A program made the translations under genes and the position numbers. DNA of 64,000 bases from Grifola frondosa (taxonomy: Eukaryota; Basidiomycota; Agaricomycetes; Polyporales; Grifolaceae): positions 558,001-622,000 of the forward strand of contig LUGG01000001.1 in assembly GCA_001683735.1 (NCBI GenBank), given 5' to 3'. Positions 48,271-59,361 of the stretch are shown here, one piece after another. The notes below the pieces were generated by a model that saw only the letters and a list, made by a program, of their open reading frames with translations, did no database searches and was not told where the DNA came from. How positions within the stretch are numbered: position 1 is the first letter of the stretch; every line of letters begins with the position of its first letter.

Positions 48271-48928
48271 ATGCTGCAGGAACTATCTCATATGGACCGT
48301 ATTACCCAACTTCAGGATGAGATCCAGCAGGTGCTTAATCTGTCACGACTGGACATCCATGAGCTGAACTATGTCCCACAGCTCCTTACAATCATGTCGA
48401 GCAGTATTGCTTACTTGACCTCTCGCTCCAACTTCATGCAAGTAAGCCCAGAGGTACCTATTACGAAACAGCGAAACACGGAGAAGTACGACGCGCCGGA
48501 CGTTTTCGAAGGTTAAATGTGTATGCAATATTTCTTAGACTTGTCACTGAACGAACACTTGCTTGAAAAGCTAACAAGAAAGAACTTATGACGGATCTCA
48601 TGGTAAAGGCAAAACAAGTTGAATATCTCATCCAGTCTTTACCTGAGCCAGAAGCTGAGGAAGTTCAGGTAAGATTGTTACATGAGTTCTGCTTGAAAGA
48701 TGTTGGCTAATTAATATATTCCAGGCCAAACGGCTGCAAACTCTAGAGGAGGAAATGATACAAGCCAACGAGGACTATGCTCGAGCTGTATATCGTGCCA
48801 GTGCGTGATTTCCGACCCTACATATCATCATTATTCATCTCGAGGCAGAAAACTTGCATGCACAGATCTCTACCGTTTTGCGATCTATGTTGGACGAGTC
48901 AGACTCATTTGAAGACGAACCTGGATAA
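48271..48928 (+). CDS. MED21: Mediator complex subunit 21
   Basis: Middle-module subunit of Mediator that pairs with MED7 through helices and contacts RNA polymerase II. The start MLQELSHMDRITQLQDEIQQ is the family N-terminus. The next exon gives LLTIMSSSIAYLTSRSNF, then KKELMTDLVM-type and KAKQVEYLIQSLPEPEAEE, a coiled-coil KRLQTLEEEMIQANEDYARA, and the end SMLDESDSFEDEPG. Exons: 48271-48330, 48382-48511, about 48571-48668, about 48725-48800, about 48850-48928. The frame is intact. An in-frame extension to 48193 is open but unlike the family, so 48271 is preferred. Confidence 0.9.
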
Positions 48929-49351
48929 ACGAGTCTTCCTCGCACATATGATCTGTGAATCCCTATGCTGTTCGGCAACACGTCCTGAATGGTGATGGGC
49001 CTGAATGTGGCCACCCAATTTTGTAAGCAGCTCAAGTGCTGCCACCGCTTCACGATGTTGAAGGTCGACCATACCATTTAGATATACATCAGCCGGAACG
49101 GCGGCGGTCTGGCGTGGCTGCAAGTCATTGTCGTGTGGGTAGATAGAGGTCGTCCCCCAGTGTGATGTGAGATATGTAGTTGGCCATGCAAAGTCATCCA
49201 ATTCTTCCAATTCATGGCCTCCCGAGCAGGGCATGTCTACACGCCACTTATGATGGATGAATGTTGCGCCCACCTGTTCAGATAGATCTTTGATCTTATC
49301 TAATCTTGTAAACCGACGTTCATACTCCCAGACCAAATTGGGTCTGAACAA
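48905..49351 (-). CDS. Unknown small protein (148 codons)
   Basis: Single open frame MFRPNLVWEYERRFTRLDKI ... VYLNGMVDLQHREAVAALEL ... IQAHHHSG. It starts 41 bp from the cullin-4 start on the opposite strand and overlaps the MED21 3' end by 24 bp. Composition looks protein-like rather than random, and it ends shortly after MED21. I recognise no domain. It could be a chance frame. Confidence 0.35.
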   Translation of the reverse strand: MFRPNLVWEYERRFTRLDKIKDLSEQVGATFIHHKWRVDMPCSGGHELEELDDFAWPTTYLTSHWGTTSIYPHDNDLQPRQTAAVPADVYLNGMVDLQHREAVAALELLTKLGGHIQAHHHSGRVAEQHRDSQIICARKTRLSRFVFK

Positions 49352-49392
49352 CCTACTTCTCTACGACCAACTGCAAAGACTTCAGCTTCATC

Positions 49393-52300
49393 ATGACCGA
49401 TGTCTTCACGCTCTTGACCCTTCCAAAGGTGTCTTCTGCTTTCACAGCCCTTCCCTCGTCTGCGATCAGTGTCACAGAGCCCGGGTCGGCATCTCCTCCA
49501 CGCAAGATTGCACGTTTGGACGCCGGCTCTGACTCTGCTTCTGCTTCTAGGTCTCGAGCGACCTCCGGTGGCCGACGCCCCGATAGCAGAGGCCTCATTG
49601 TGAGAGTCCTCGGACTTCCGAGTGAGTCAATTGTCGCTGTCTATTCCAGCATGGATTCGACTTCCTCAACTTCTTGCACTTACTAGTTAAGCCAGCCGTG
49701 GAGAGTCGGGGCGATTCTGACTTCGCGCTCGTGAGAAGATGTGTCAGAGTACTTTTAACCAAAGACGGGGACGATAAGTTGCCCGCGACCTATGAGCAAA
49801 TCTATCGCACGTGCAAGTCTGTTGTATGCGATCATGGCAAGGGCGAAGGCCTGTATGAGAACGTCAAGCTGGAACTCGAGAAATGTGTCGGTGCTCTAGC
49901 GAGTAGTCTTCTCAGGGACGGGAGAGGGAGTGTTTCGTGGTTGATACCTTTTATCGAATCTTGTGCATGGTTCGAGAAACAAGTGGTAGGCTATTATATG
50001 TGAGTTGTTTTCACAAGAACTTATCTCATGAATCGTCAGGGATTCCTGCAATCAATTCTAACATACCTTGACGGATTTTTTGTGTTTCATCGCAAGGACT
50101 TGCCCAAGCATACGGTTAGTATAGTTTTTTCGTTAAATCTCATCTGCTGATGACACGATGCAGCCATCTGTCTTATATGCTGTTTTCTGAGCGCTTCTTC
50201 AAGACGCCACAGATTGTCCAAAAAATGCAGACCGGGATACAAGACTGGATTGAATGGGAACGGATTAACCGGTAAAACTCCCCTGAGAATTTCGATGGGC
50301 CTTACTCATTCTTATTTTAATTCAGGTTGCCACATGAATTGAGGGACATAATACCAATTCTTATCGACCACTTGATCACACATGGACAATACACTGTGCT
50401 TTTTGAGACCCACTTTATTGATCTGACCCACTCTTTCTACACAGAGGAGTCTACGGCACGTGCTGAGGCCTTAAAGGATAATGCGAGAGGATTCTTGAGT
50501 CATTGTGAAGCCCGCAGGACAGAAGAAATTCAAAGGGCGAAGGACGCGCTACCCCAACAAAGCTGGAGTGTTGTAATTGATACTACAGATAGAGCTCTGC
50601 TGAAGGGCCGGTTGGATTGGTTGGCAAAGGAGGGTATGTATTCTTCGGTTCTTGATCACTGTCGGTGTTTCTAGCTCACAATTTGCACTCACAGCGCTGG
50701 GTCCTCTCATGAATGCAAAGAATGATGCCAGTCTCGCCAAAATGTACATGTTATTCGCTAGGGTGGACGGCCTGCAGGTCCTTAGAGAGACATTCAAGAA
50801 CCATATTCAGGTGGGATCTCTGCATTTCTCAACAAGGTGTGGCGCTGACATAGAACTGTCAGAACACCGTCAAGAACATTGTCAAAGATGTCGAACATGA
50901 CGATGAAATGGTCTACAGGCTCCTCGACTTCAAGGCATTCGCAGACCAGCTTGTTTCCACTGCTTTTGTCGACGATGTGGCCGATTTCCGTACTGATGCT
51001 TCGAAGTCGCTTGCATCTCCTTCCTTACCATCTACTTCTGCTCTGCCACCTGCTCTCAACGATACACCAAAGAAGAAGCCTAACAAAGAGTTTAGTTATG
51101 CGCTCATCGATGCCTTCCAAACTGGTTTCAAGGCGCGTCGCAATAAGCCCGCAGAGATGATCGCAAAGTATCTCGACAAGGCGATGCGGAGAGGGCAGAA
51201 AGGCAAGAAGGATGAGGATTTTCAGGCTGAACTCGACGCTGCTCTTGGGCTATATCGGTTCACCGATGACAAGGATGTCTTCCGGACATTCTATCACCGT
51301 GCGCTGGCGAAGCGTCTGCTACTGGAGAGGTCCGCTTCTGACGATTTCGAGAAAGCTATGCTCAAGCGGCTCAAAGAGCGTACGTCCGCTTCCGAATGGA
51401 TCTCCGCGGTTGTATCTGACGTTGGCGTCCTCACCAGAATATGATCCTGAATTTGGAATGGGGGATCATATGTTCAATGATCTGGCACTGTCCCGGGAGA
51501 CTATGCGAGAGTACACTGAGTATCGCTCACGGGTAGGAGATGCTAGCACCGTGCAGAAGTTGACGGTGATGGTTCTGCAGCGCAGCTTCTGGCCTTTTGC
51601 TGCACGGAAGTACGATGTCGATCTCCCCCTTTCGTAGGTCCTCTCGTCATGTTTCTGGCCGGCTTGGCTGCTCACAGCGAACACAGATGCAGGATGACCT
51701 GACGAAGTATACGACTTTCTACAAAAACAAGCATAAGGGGCATAAGCTAGACTGGGATCATGCTCTCGGTACAGCTACATTGAAAGCCCAGTTCAAGATT
51801 GGCGAGAAGGAACTGTCCGTTAGCTTGTACCAGGCGGTCGTCCTCTTACTGTTCAATGACAGCGAAGAGATCTCGTACAATGACGTCAAAATGCAGACGG
51901 GTCTTGGTGGGTCTACTATGCATGGTTTTGTTAGTGTGCTGTTCTAATGATCTGTCGCATCACAGACGAGTCGGAACTGCGGAGAACCCTGCAAAGCCTT
52001 GCATGCGGTAAGAAGCGCGTTCTCAGGAAGCACCCCGCGGGAAAGGACATCAACGATACGGACATATTCTATTTCAACGCTGATTTTACGGACCCGAGAT
52101 ATCAAGTACACATTAATTCCATTCAAGTAAAGGAGACGGTGTGTTTCGTGAACTGTTTCATCACAAGTTCTCTCCGCTAACATCACGCGCGCGTCTTGCA
52201 GTTGGAAGAGTCAAAGCGCACACAGACGTCTATTGAAGGCGATCGGAAACACGCACTCGACGCGGCTATTGTGCGGGTAATGAAGGCTAAAAAGGAGCTG

Positions 52301-52456
52301 TCCTACGAGCAATTGAAAGCTGCTACGATAGATGCAGTGAAGAATCATTTTGTGCCGGATGTGAGTACCATCAAGCAGCGGATTCAGGGTCTTGTGGAGC
52401 AGGAATATCTGAGGAGAGACGAGGACGACATGAACAAATACATTTATGTAGCTTGA
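49393..52456 (+). CDS. Cullin-4 (CRL4 ubiquitin ligase scaffold)
   Basis: Scaffold that holds the RING protein Rbx1 and the DDB1 adaptor. The N-terminal tail [20 protein letters not shown] has the basic patch PPRKIAR. Cullin repeats: [50 protein letters not shown]. Cullin homology: [45 protein letters not shown]. The winged-helix end has [20 protein letters not shown], with the neddylated Lys in VRVMK, and the terminal YIYVA. At least ten introns. Two phase problems: an extra C at 50103-50105 (SIR|HLSYMLF) and the joint around 51634-51687 ([13 protein letters not shown]). Confidence 0.85.
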
Positions 52457-52599
52457 ACGTAATGTATGCATACGATTGCGTCAAGGAGGCGATGCGATAC
52501 GATGTAGTACTAGTGGTACTTAGTAGAGTTTCCTCCGTCGTGTGGCGCGGGACCGCAAACAATACCGGTGGCGTCACGTGGTTTGATCGTGTGATCGAC

Positions 52600-52665
52600 A
52601 ACTAGCCTCGAAAAGGAAGCTTTATATAATTAATAGCAAAGGTCAAGGTCAAGTCTGCAAGCTCC
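52600..52665 (+). promoter_or_regulatory. TATA-like element upstream of the unknown gene
   Basis: TTTATATAATTAAT at about 52621-52634, roughly 30-45 bp ahead of the first ATG. Confidence 0.35.
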
Positions 52666-54049
52666 GTGACCGCCTACAGCCGCCTGCTCGAGAATGGCCC
52701 CCCTTCCCCCTTGACCTCTACCATCATGTCGACCCCAGTCCCTCCCTCAACATCGACATCCTCGCCCTCCGTCGCGCCCGCATCTACCCCACCGTTGACC
52801 CCCGATTCCCCTATTGAACCTAGGGTGCGCTTCGAGGAAGAATGTGTCCTTATACCCGAGCCTCTTCCCACTTCAAGGATACCTCGACTGATCACCAAAT
52901 CTTATTCATTACCTCTCTAAAAAAAAACGCGAGATTCTGATTCCTTCCGATTCCGAACTAGAAGATGAGCCGGTTGTCTTGAAACTATCGATTCCGGTCC
53001 GTTTCTCGGTGATCATCTATATCCAAGTGTTGATCGTACGAACGTAGCTTTACTACCAAGTCTCGTCTGTCAGGCCGATGCGAGACGTCACACGAGCCAT
53101 TGGTGTCATGCATAGTCCATCGTGATCCATCGTCTCCTGAGATTCACCCACGACACCTTCGGCGCATCGCATCCCTCCCTCCTCGACCAGTTTGGTTACG
53201 GTGCCACTGCGTCCATGCTGCCCGGACTGTTTCGCCTCGACTGAGGAGTGTCTCAGAGAGGGCGATAAATGGAAGGAGCACTTCACTCGCGGCGCATCTC
53301 GAAGACGAAGCTCCAGTGTCGAGCATCACGTCCGTGCTCACAATCATTATCGCATCCGCGATGCCACCCCTGGGTTCGACGCTATGGTCGCCGTAGATGA
53401 GGTCGAACGCTGGCATAATGTTCATCACGAGGTAGATGTCCATGCGTCGCCGACCTCAGACATCTCTGTACCCGATCATGTTCTCTTGTTGCGTCGCACT
53501 CAATCTCTTCCCGATTCCCAGCATCTTGCTACTTGTTCCATCATCAATGCTGTGTGCCCGTTATCCCCCCCATCGCCAATCCCGGAAGAGGGCGGCGAGC
53601 ATCCCGTTACTCGTACTCGACCGCTTGGAGCGCCCCCAATCCCAAGTTCACACATTTCTTCGTCATCTCTTGTATTAAGACAAGATCTACATGAGAAGTG
53701 TTCCAGCGAAGCATCAGATTCGAGTCCGCCGCCATGTTACTCTCCTACCGTCCACCTACTTTCTGCCCCCCATTCTGGGCCAATTTCTATACCCCTGTAC
53801 TCCGAGTCGCATACCTTCCCAAAATTCCACATGCCATTTTCATCCCGCAATACCGACTCTTCATCGCCTCTTTCAGCTGAGCTTTACCCCCATCCACATC
53901 CGGACCATGTTCATTCGTCTTCACCTACCAGAAAGCGAACACTAATCCACATCCCCGGTCCCGTAGCTCTCATCAAGGCATCCACCGAAATGCTCAGAGG
54001 GGTGAATGTTATCAGCGGGGTTGGTGGAGGAATGTCGATGTCTGTATAG
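52666..54049 (+). CDS. Unknown Ser/Pro-rich fungal protein with CCPDC motif
   Basis: Two candidate starts: 52666, or more likely 52726 (MSTPVPPSTSTSSPS). Blocks: RVRFEEECVLIPEP, KSYSLPL, a short acidic SELEDEPVV stretch, IHPRHLRRIASLPPRP, then LRPCCPDCFASTEECLREGD with paired cysteines, and KWKEHFTRGA. The rest is a long low-complexity Ser/Pro/His region ending VNVISGVGGGMSMSV. One intron around 53002-53045. Frame breaks occur at A9 (52919-52927) and TTT (53191-53193). No transmembrane segment or catalytic motif is seen. The RFEEEC and CCPDC blocks look conserved, so it is probably a real lineage-restricted gene. Confidence 0.55.
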
Positions 54050-55318
54050 TGAAGGTGGTTTTTGAATTCTGACTTGTCTTTCCCGGCTCAGTACGTTATA
54101 TCCGAGTTATACTCTAGAGTATATCCGTACTTCGCCGTGCCACCCCTGTACATCTGTGAGCACCCTTTGCTCTTGTTCCAATGTGCTGTACAATATTCTA
54201 TCCGCAACCCATTTCGTGGCGGGGCCGGACCGAAGGTGTAAATACTGGTCCACCGGATTGCAAAGACCAACAATGAGACGCGCAGTTGTTTGTGGCCACA
54301 ACGCTTCTGCATGTTGCGGCAACAAAAACAGTCCAATAAGCCTGCCAGGCAATTGAATCCAGTGCTACGTAAAGACCGTCGATGAGATGTAAATCCATTT
54401 CATGAGCTCGTCGTCGTGGCGTCGGCCAGGAAATGATGCCGTAGAACTTCGGGCGCTGATTCGCGGTGGACGTACTTGTGCTTATGCTCGTTGTCACCTT
54501 GAGGTGAAACGAGCTCGGCGCAGGCAGACGTCGTTGCCATGATGGCCTTTGGTCCACGGATGAGCGCTTAGGCACCATTGCACTGATTCATAAATTGGAT
54601 GTACTGGACTTGCACTGGGCTCTCGGTGAATGTCGTGTACGACCAGAGTGGGCGCGGAAGAACAGATTTTACGCAGCGACCACTTGCGGGCTGTAGGAGG
54701 CGCGACGCCGTCCTGCGGTACCAGGTGATACTGCAATGAAGAGGGTTCCTGAAGACAGATGTGAGGACTAATTGTCCCTGATGCGAATGAGCTTTTAAGC
54801 GGATGTACGGCGACCGTTCGCGTACAAGGGTCGGTGATGCACACAATATTGCAATGTCGGTACTGTCCAAGTGCGACAGAAAGCCGTAGATATAATCAAG
54901 ATATAATTACTGTAAGTTCAATCACTAGTGTAAATTCCCATCTCATACTCCGCGATTGACGATAAATAACTAATATTGAAACTCCGATCGGCGGCAAAGG
55001 ACGTAACAAAAAATTAAATATGCAAGCGCGCGACTCCGACCGGAACGATCTCACAAGCGGTTGCTCCTGCTCATTCACCGCTCTTTCTTTCTCTTTCTTC
55101 CATCCATATTTCTCTTTGCAGTATCTTCACCGTGCCCAGGTCCTTTCAGTGTGTCCGCATCATAACTTTGCTATCACTGGCGACCAGCTGACATCTTCAT
55201 CACAGCTCAGGTCGTGATCCATTGATCTTCTCAGGTCCGCTCTTGCTCAGTAGCTCGCGCACGCTCTTCTTTCCACACGCTCCGCTCTTTCCTCTTTTCC
55301 CCCTCTGTATAATTTACA
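54050..55318 (+). promoter_or_regulatory. Long intergenic region upstream of G-alpha, pyrimidine-rich leader
   Basis: About 1.27 kb. No gene is supported; overlapping minus-strand frames at 54198-54870 lack recognisable motifs. The last 250 bp are CT-rich (55078-55115 and 55250-55310, 'cctcttttccccctctgt'), typical of highly expressed fungal promoters and leaders. Confidence 0.5.
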
Positions 55319-56982
55319 ATGGGTGCGTGTATGTCTTCGGGAGTTGTGGAGGTCAGCGAGGAGGACAAGAGAATGCATAGGGAGGCCGAGAAGAGCCTTA
55401 AGGAGGTCGGTTTATTCTGGCGTTGTTCGTATGCGCCGGCTGATGTCTTTCTTAGGCCAAAGCGAAATTGTCTAAACAAGTCAAGGTCGATTGCACATCG
55501 TCATTCTCGCCGCAATGCGACCCTAAGTACTAACGACGATCCACATAGGTGCTTCTTCTCGGTTCCGGTGATTCAGGAAAGTCGACCATCCTCAAGCAAA
55601 TGCGCCTGATCCATCGCGTTCCCTTCTCCTCACAAGAGGTCGAATCATATCGTCAGCTCGTCTTCAACAACCTTACGCATGGGCTGAAGTATGTTATCGA
55701 CGCCATGGAAGATATGGAGCTGGAGGTCTCGGAGGAGAACAGACCCTACATCCAGCTGATTGAGGATGCCACGGATCTCAAGGATGGCGAGCCTTTCCCT
55801 GAGGATTACCACGAACCACTGAAACGACTGTGGGAGGATCCGAACATACAGATCGCATATGGCAGAGGTAACGAGGCCGCTCTACCAGAAAAGTTCGTCG
55901 TCAGTTCGAGTATCCGTGTCGTTGCTGAGTTCTCTCTACAGTCTCAGCTACTACTTCGCGGATCTTGACCGGTTATTTGAACCTTCTTACACTCCTAATG
56001 AGCAAGACATTGTTCATGCTCGTGCCCGCACTATTGGAATCACAGAGACGGTGTTTTCGCTCCGCGACCATGAGATGCTTATGGTCGACGTCGGTGGCCA
56101 AAAGAGCGAACGTAGGAAGTGGATTCACTGTTTCCAGGATGTCACAAGTATATTATTCCTGGTGAGCTTAAGTGGCTACGACCAGTGTCTGGTTGAGGAT
56201 AAAGATGCGGTACGTATATCTGGTCCGACATTTCGAAGCAATGCGATGTTCGACTCAATGGTGATCAGAACCAAATGCAAGACGCGATGACGATTTGGGA
56301 TTCAATCTGTCATTCTCAATGGTTTAAGCAGACGTCGATTGTGAGTTTTGTCCTCTCCCGTTGTGGATTCTGTGCTCATATATCTGGTTAGATCCTATTC
56401 CTGAACAAGAACGATTTGTTTGAGCGGAAGGTCGAACATTCTGAGATCAAGAACTTCTTCCCAGTACGTACAACCAGCTTCACTGTCATTTTCGTGCTAA
56501 GGTTTCTTGAAGGATTATGATGGCGAGAGTAATGATGCTCGCTCTGGGCGGGAATATTTCAAAAAGCGTTTCGCAAGACTTGCGCAGAAGGCCAATGCGA
56601 AAGAGCGGGAGATTTACATTCAGTGCGTCATCACGTCAGAGAGATCAATGCTGTTCGATGTTTTCAGGACGGACCATTGATCGTCGTTTGCTCTTACTGA
56701 TCGTTGATGTGAAGTGTTACAACCGCAACGGATACAGCAATGTTGAGAGTAGTTATGGCTGCAGTTGAAGGTCGGTCATCTCTGTTTCTTGTTTGTGAAT
56801 ATTTCATGACTTATATGCATGTTTTCTGCAGAGTGAGTGTTCAGCTCTTTTATCACCGTACCCATGCTCCCCCTTTCTTTCCACCCTTCTTTGCATCATG
56901 CTCAACCTCAATGGTGGCTACGGCTATGCCGTTCTTCAGCATTGTTCTTCGACAGAGCCTTCAGACTGCGGCGTTGATCTAG
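55319..56982 (+). CDS. Heterotrimeric G-protein alpha subunit
   Basis: GTP-binding signal transducer at the plasma membrane. MGACMSSG at the start fits N-myristoylation plus palmitoylation at Cys4. Motifs: P-loop GSGDSGKST (Asp where most G-alpha have Glu), the helical domain, switch I RARTIGITETVF with the catalytic Arg, switch II VDVGGQKSERRKW, FLNKNDLF (NKxD), and TTATDTAM (TCAT-like). The C-terminus AAVEDIVLRQSLQTAALI gives the normal alpha5 helix. It has no C-terminal Cys for pertussis toxin. Exons include a 30-nt exon (55453-55482) and a 1-nt exon at 56832. The final exon is 56940-56982. The frame is intact throughout. Distance to its 5' neighbour is large, consistent with regulated expression. 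Confidence 0.9.
56832..56832 (+). other. Candidate 1-nt micro-exon (A) in the G-alpha gene
   Basis: The base A lies between an acceptor TTTCTGCAG and a donor GTGAGT. The upstream intron (56771-56831) is 61 nt, the downstream one (56833-56939) 107 nt. The split codon G-A-C (56770, 56832, 56940) gives Asp, as in the ..AV-x-D-x-I-I.. helix of G-alpha, and keeps the exact family length to the C-terminus. Confidence 0.6.
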
Positions 56983-58038
56983 ACTTTTCATATCATTTAT
57001 TCACTCACCTATGCGATGTTGTGTGTATCAATCTACTCACCAGCCTTGTATCCTATCCTACCCGGGTCCAACTATTATTATCTATCCTCTTCGATTTCTT
57101 CTCATCAATCCTTCTAATTCCTGCCGGCCTCTCATGTCGCATTTGTTTCACAAATTTATGACCGTCGCAACTCATCTTTTTCTCTTTTCCTTCTTGGTAC
57201 CATCAACGAACGTCTGTCTTGTCCCTCGCGCAATCCCCACATCACATTGGATGATCTGTACCTGCCGTTCCCTCGCGTACACGATTTGAATTCGCACAGT
57301 ACGATCATCAGTAACAATGTGAGTGTCCGCCACATGGCTCTCATGGCAGGTCTCTCAAAGAACGTCGTCGTTTTCTGCAGATCCGGGAAATTATGCTATA
57401 ACGCTGGAAACAGGTGGCCATTATCAACGCCGATACGCCTGCCACGAAAGGGACTGAGAATACCCTCTCCATTGGCCAGTCTCTATTGGCCAGTCAGTTC
57501 CGCGCTTCTCGTCGCAGAAGATCCGAGGTTGCAGAAGTTCTGATGGATCCGCTCCAGAAATCCAGCCGCTCGATGTCCTTGTTGTCTTTTCCCACTGTCT
57601 GCAACGGAGATTCGCTCACTTTTTTTATTCCCCGGAAGTCTCGTCTTAATTTGTTTTCGCAGTTGCTATGTCTTTTAGATACCTATGCACAGAGATACTC
57701 ACATAGTAGTCACGCATCATACTTCTTCGCCATCCAAAGTCCGGGACTTGTCTATTCATAGCTAATATGTCTCATTCGCCACAGCACTCGCGGTTCACGT
57801 TCGCTTTTACTTATGTGATGTCTGCTCCAATAATATTGGACATCCTTACGAATTTGTCTTTGCATGTCGGGGCCTATTCCTTTGTGGCAATGTCCATCGT
57901 CTGACGTGAAAGGTGTAATCCTCGACAGGTCACACGGTGCTGGGAGGTGCCATGTGCAATGTATGCATCCTTTATAGTGTGTAATGTATCGTAAAGGACT
58001 GCGCGGTGCCAAACCACTTCTCCCACTACGTCCACACT
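56983..58038. other. Intergenic between convergent G-alpha and SDR
   Basis: About 1.05 kb. A short repeat 'attggccagtct(c)tattggccagt' is at 57470-57495. Open frames at 57247-57761 show no recognisable family. No gene is called. Confidence 0.4.
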
Positions 58039-59361
58039 TCAGATGCCTTGTCCGCCGGTGACCTCGAGCGTATGTCCTGAGACAAAGGAGGCAAGGGGCG
58101 ACGCCAAACTAACCCACAATCAGCGCTGCACAGGTACAGTTTCAGAAGGAGCTAGCACTCACAAGAGTACGGCACCAGCGGCCTCGTCGGGCGAGGCCGG
58201 TCTTCCAAGGGGAATGAGGGGTAGGGGTTTACGGCGGGCTTGCCACTCGCGCCCGTGGCTGCGGACCGACCGCCGGGGATACCGAGCGCCACCTTCTTAC
58301 CGCCGATCTCGATCGTTGCGCCCTCCTCCTTTGCGGCGGTCAGCCTGGAACGCACGTCAGCTTTTCTGAAGACGGGCAGAAACTGAGCATGAACCCACCG
58401 TGTCTGGACGAACCCAAAGGCGACAGTGTTGGCCCTGACGCCAAAGAGCCCCCACTCCTTGCAGACGGTCTTCGTCAAGCCAATCACAGCCGCTTTGGCC
58501 GCAGCGTAGTTGGCTTGGCCGACGTTTCCGTGCAGTCCAGACGTGGAGGAGACATTAATGACGGAGCGGTTCTCAGTGTTTCCCTGTGGGCATATAGACA
58601 CGACACCGATGAGTCAAATCGACGGTGAACAGGTGACAGTGACCAGGTGACTGCCTACCTTGATACGCATGTATGGCGCGGCCGCCCGGATGAGCCTAAA
58701 TGGTGCACGGACGTGTACCCTTAGGATGATGTCAAACGCATCATCAGGAGTCGTGTGCAGCATGCGGTCATATGTGAAACCTGCGTTGTTAACAATGTGG
58801 TTGATCTTGCCGTATTTCCTTGGGAAGATTTAGCAAAGCGAGGAAAGACAGGGACCACGAAAAGTACTTGATAGTTGCGCCGATTACTTTCTCGGGGAAG
58901 TCGTCTGCGCCGACGTCGCCGCCGACCGCGATGGCGTCACCACCCGCCTTGTGAATTTCATCAACGACCAGCTGGGCCTTCTGCTCATCAAGACTGTACG
59001 CAATTAGTAATTGCATAGGATAATGTCAGACAGCAAGCTGAGCAAGAGATTCTACGTACTCGGAGACGACGACCTTTGCGCCCTCCTTGGCAAACAGCAG
59101 AGCGGTGCTACGGCCAATGCCCTGTGCGAATCAGAACCGATGAGAGAGACGTAGACGCGGCATAACGTATTCCACACCTGAGCGGCACCTGGATATCACG
59201 GAGAGAAGACGAGAAGTTGATAGGATTAAGTATACTTGGAGAACTGTTGTGGGTCCTATGGGCGTCTACTCACCGGTGACGATAGCGACTTCACCTGCCA
59301 AAAGTCCGCGGCTGTGAGAGTTGGAAATGTGGCCAGCAACCTGTGCGAGACGATCTGACAT
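58039..59361 (-). CDS. Short-chain dehydrogenase/reductase (FabG-like)
   Basis: NAD(P)-dependent oxidoreductase of the classical SDR family; substrate unknown. It starts MSDRLAQVAGHISNS at 59361. Cofactor motif VTG-AAQ-GIGRSTALLF (TGxxxGIG), NNAG in HIVNNAGFTYDRM, active site SSTSG with YAAAKAAVIGLTKT (YxxxK), and the C-terminus SGHTLEVTGGQGI. An extra segment GATIEIGGKKVALGIPG lies between the active site and the end, as in fungal 3-oxoacyl-reductase-like members. Exons include one of 11 nt (59178-59188, GTGCCGCTCAG) encoding GAAQ. The frame shifts by one base at GGGG 58218-58221 (before PLGRPASPDEAAGAV). There is no PTS1 signal at the C-terminus. Confidence 0.85.
59178..59188 (-). other. 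11-nt micro-exon in the SDR gene
   Basis: GTGCCGCTCAG between ATATCCAG and GTGTGG. It supplies the middle of the TGAAQGIG nucleotide-binding motif, so it cannot be skipped. Confidence 0.8.

Noticed and set aside
54198..54870. Minus-strand frames of 100-126 codons upstream of G-alpha
   Set aside because: No motif, mutually overlapping, no plausible splice pattern; treated as intergenic.
56777..56939. Single-intron model for the last G-alpha intron with donor GTCATC
   Set aside because: The donor is non-consensus, the C-terminus becomes one residue longer than the family, and the conserved Asp is replaced by Gly-Arg. Kept as the main alternative to the 1-nt exon.
57247..57761. Plus-strand frames of 98 and 115 codons after G-alpha
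   Set aside because: No recognisable family and overlapping phases; possibly 3' flanking sequence only.
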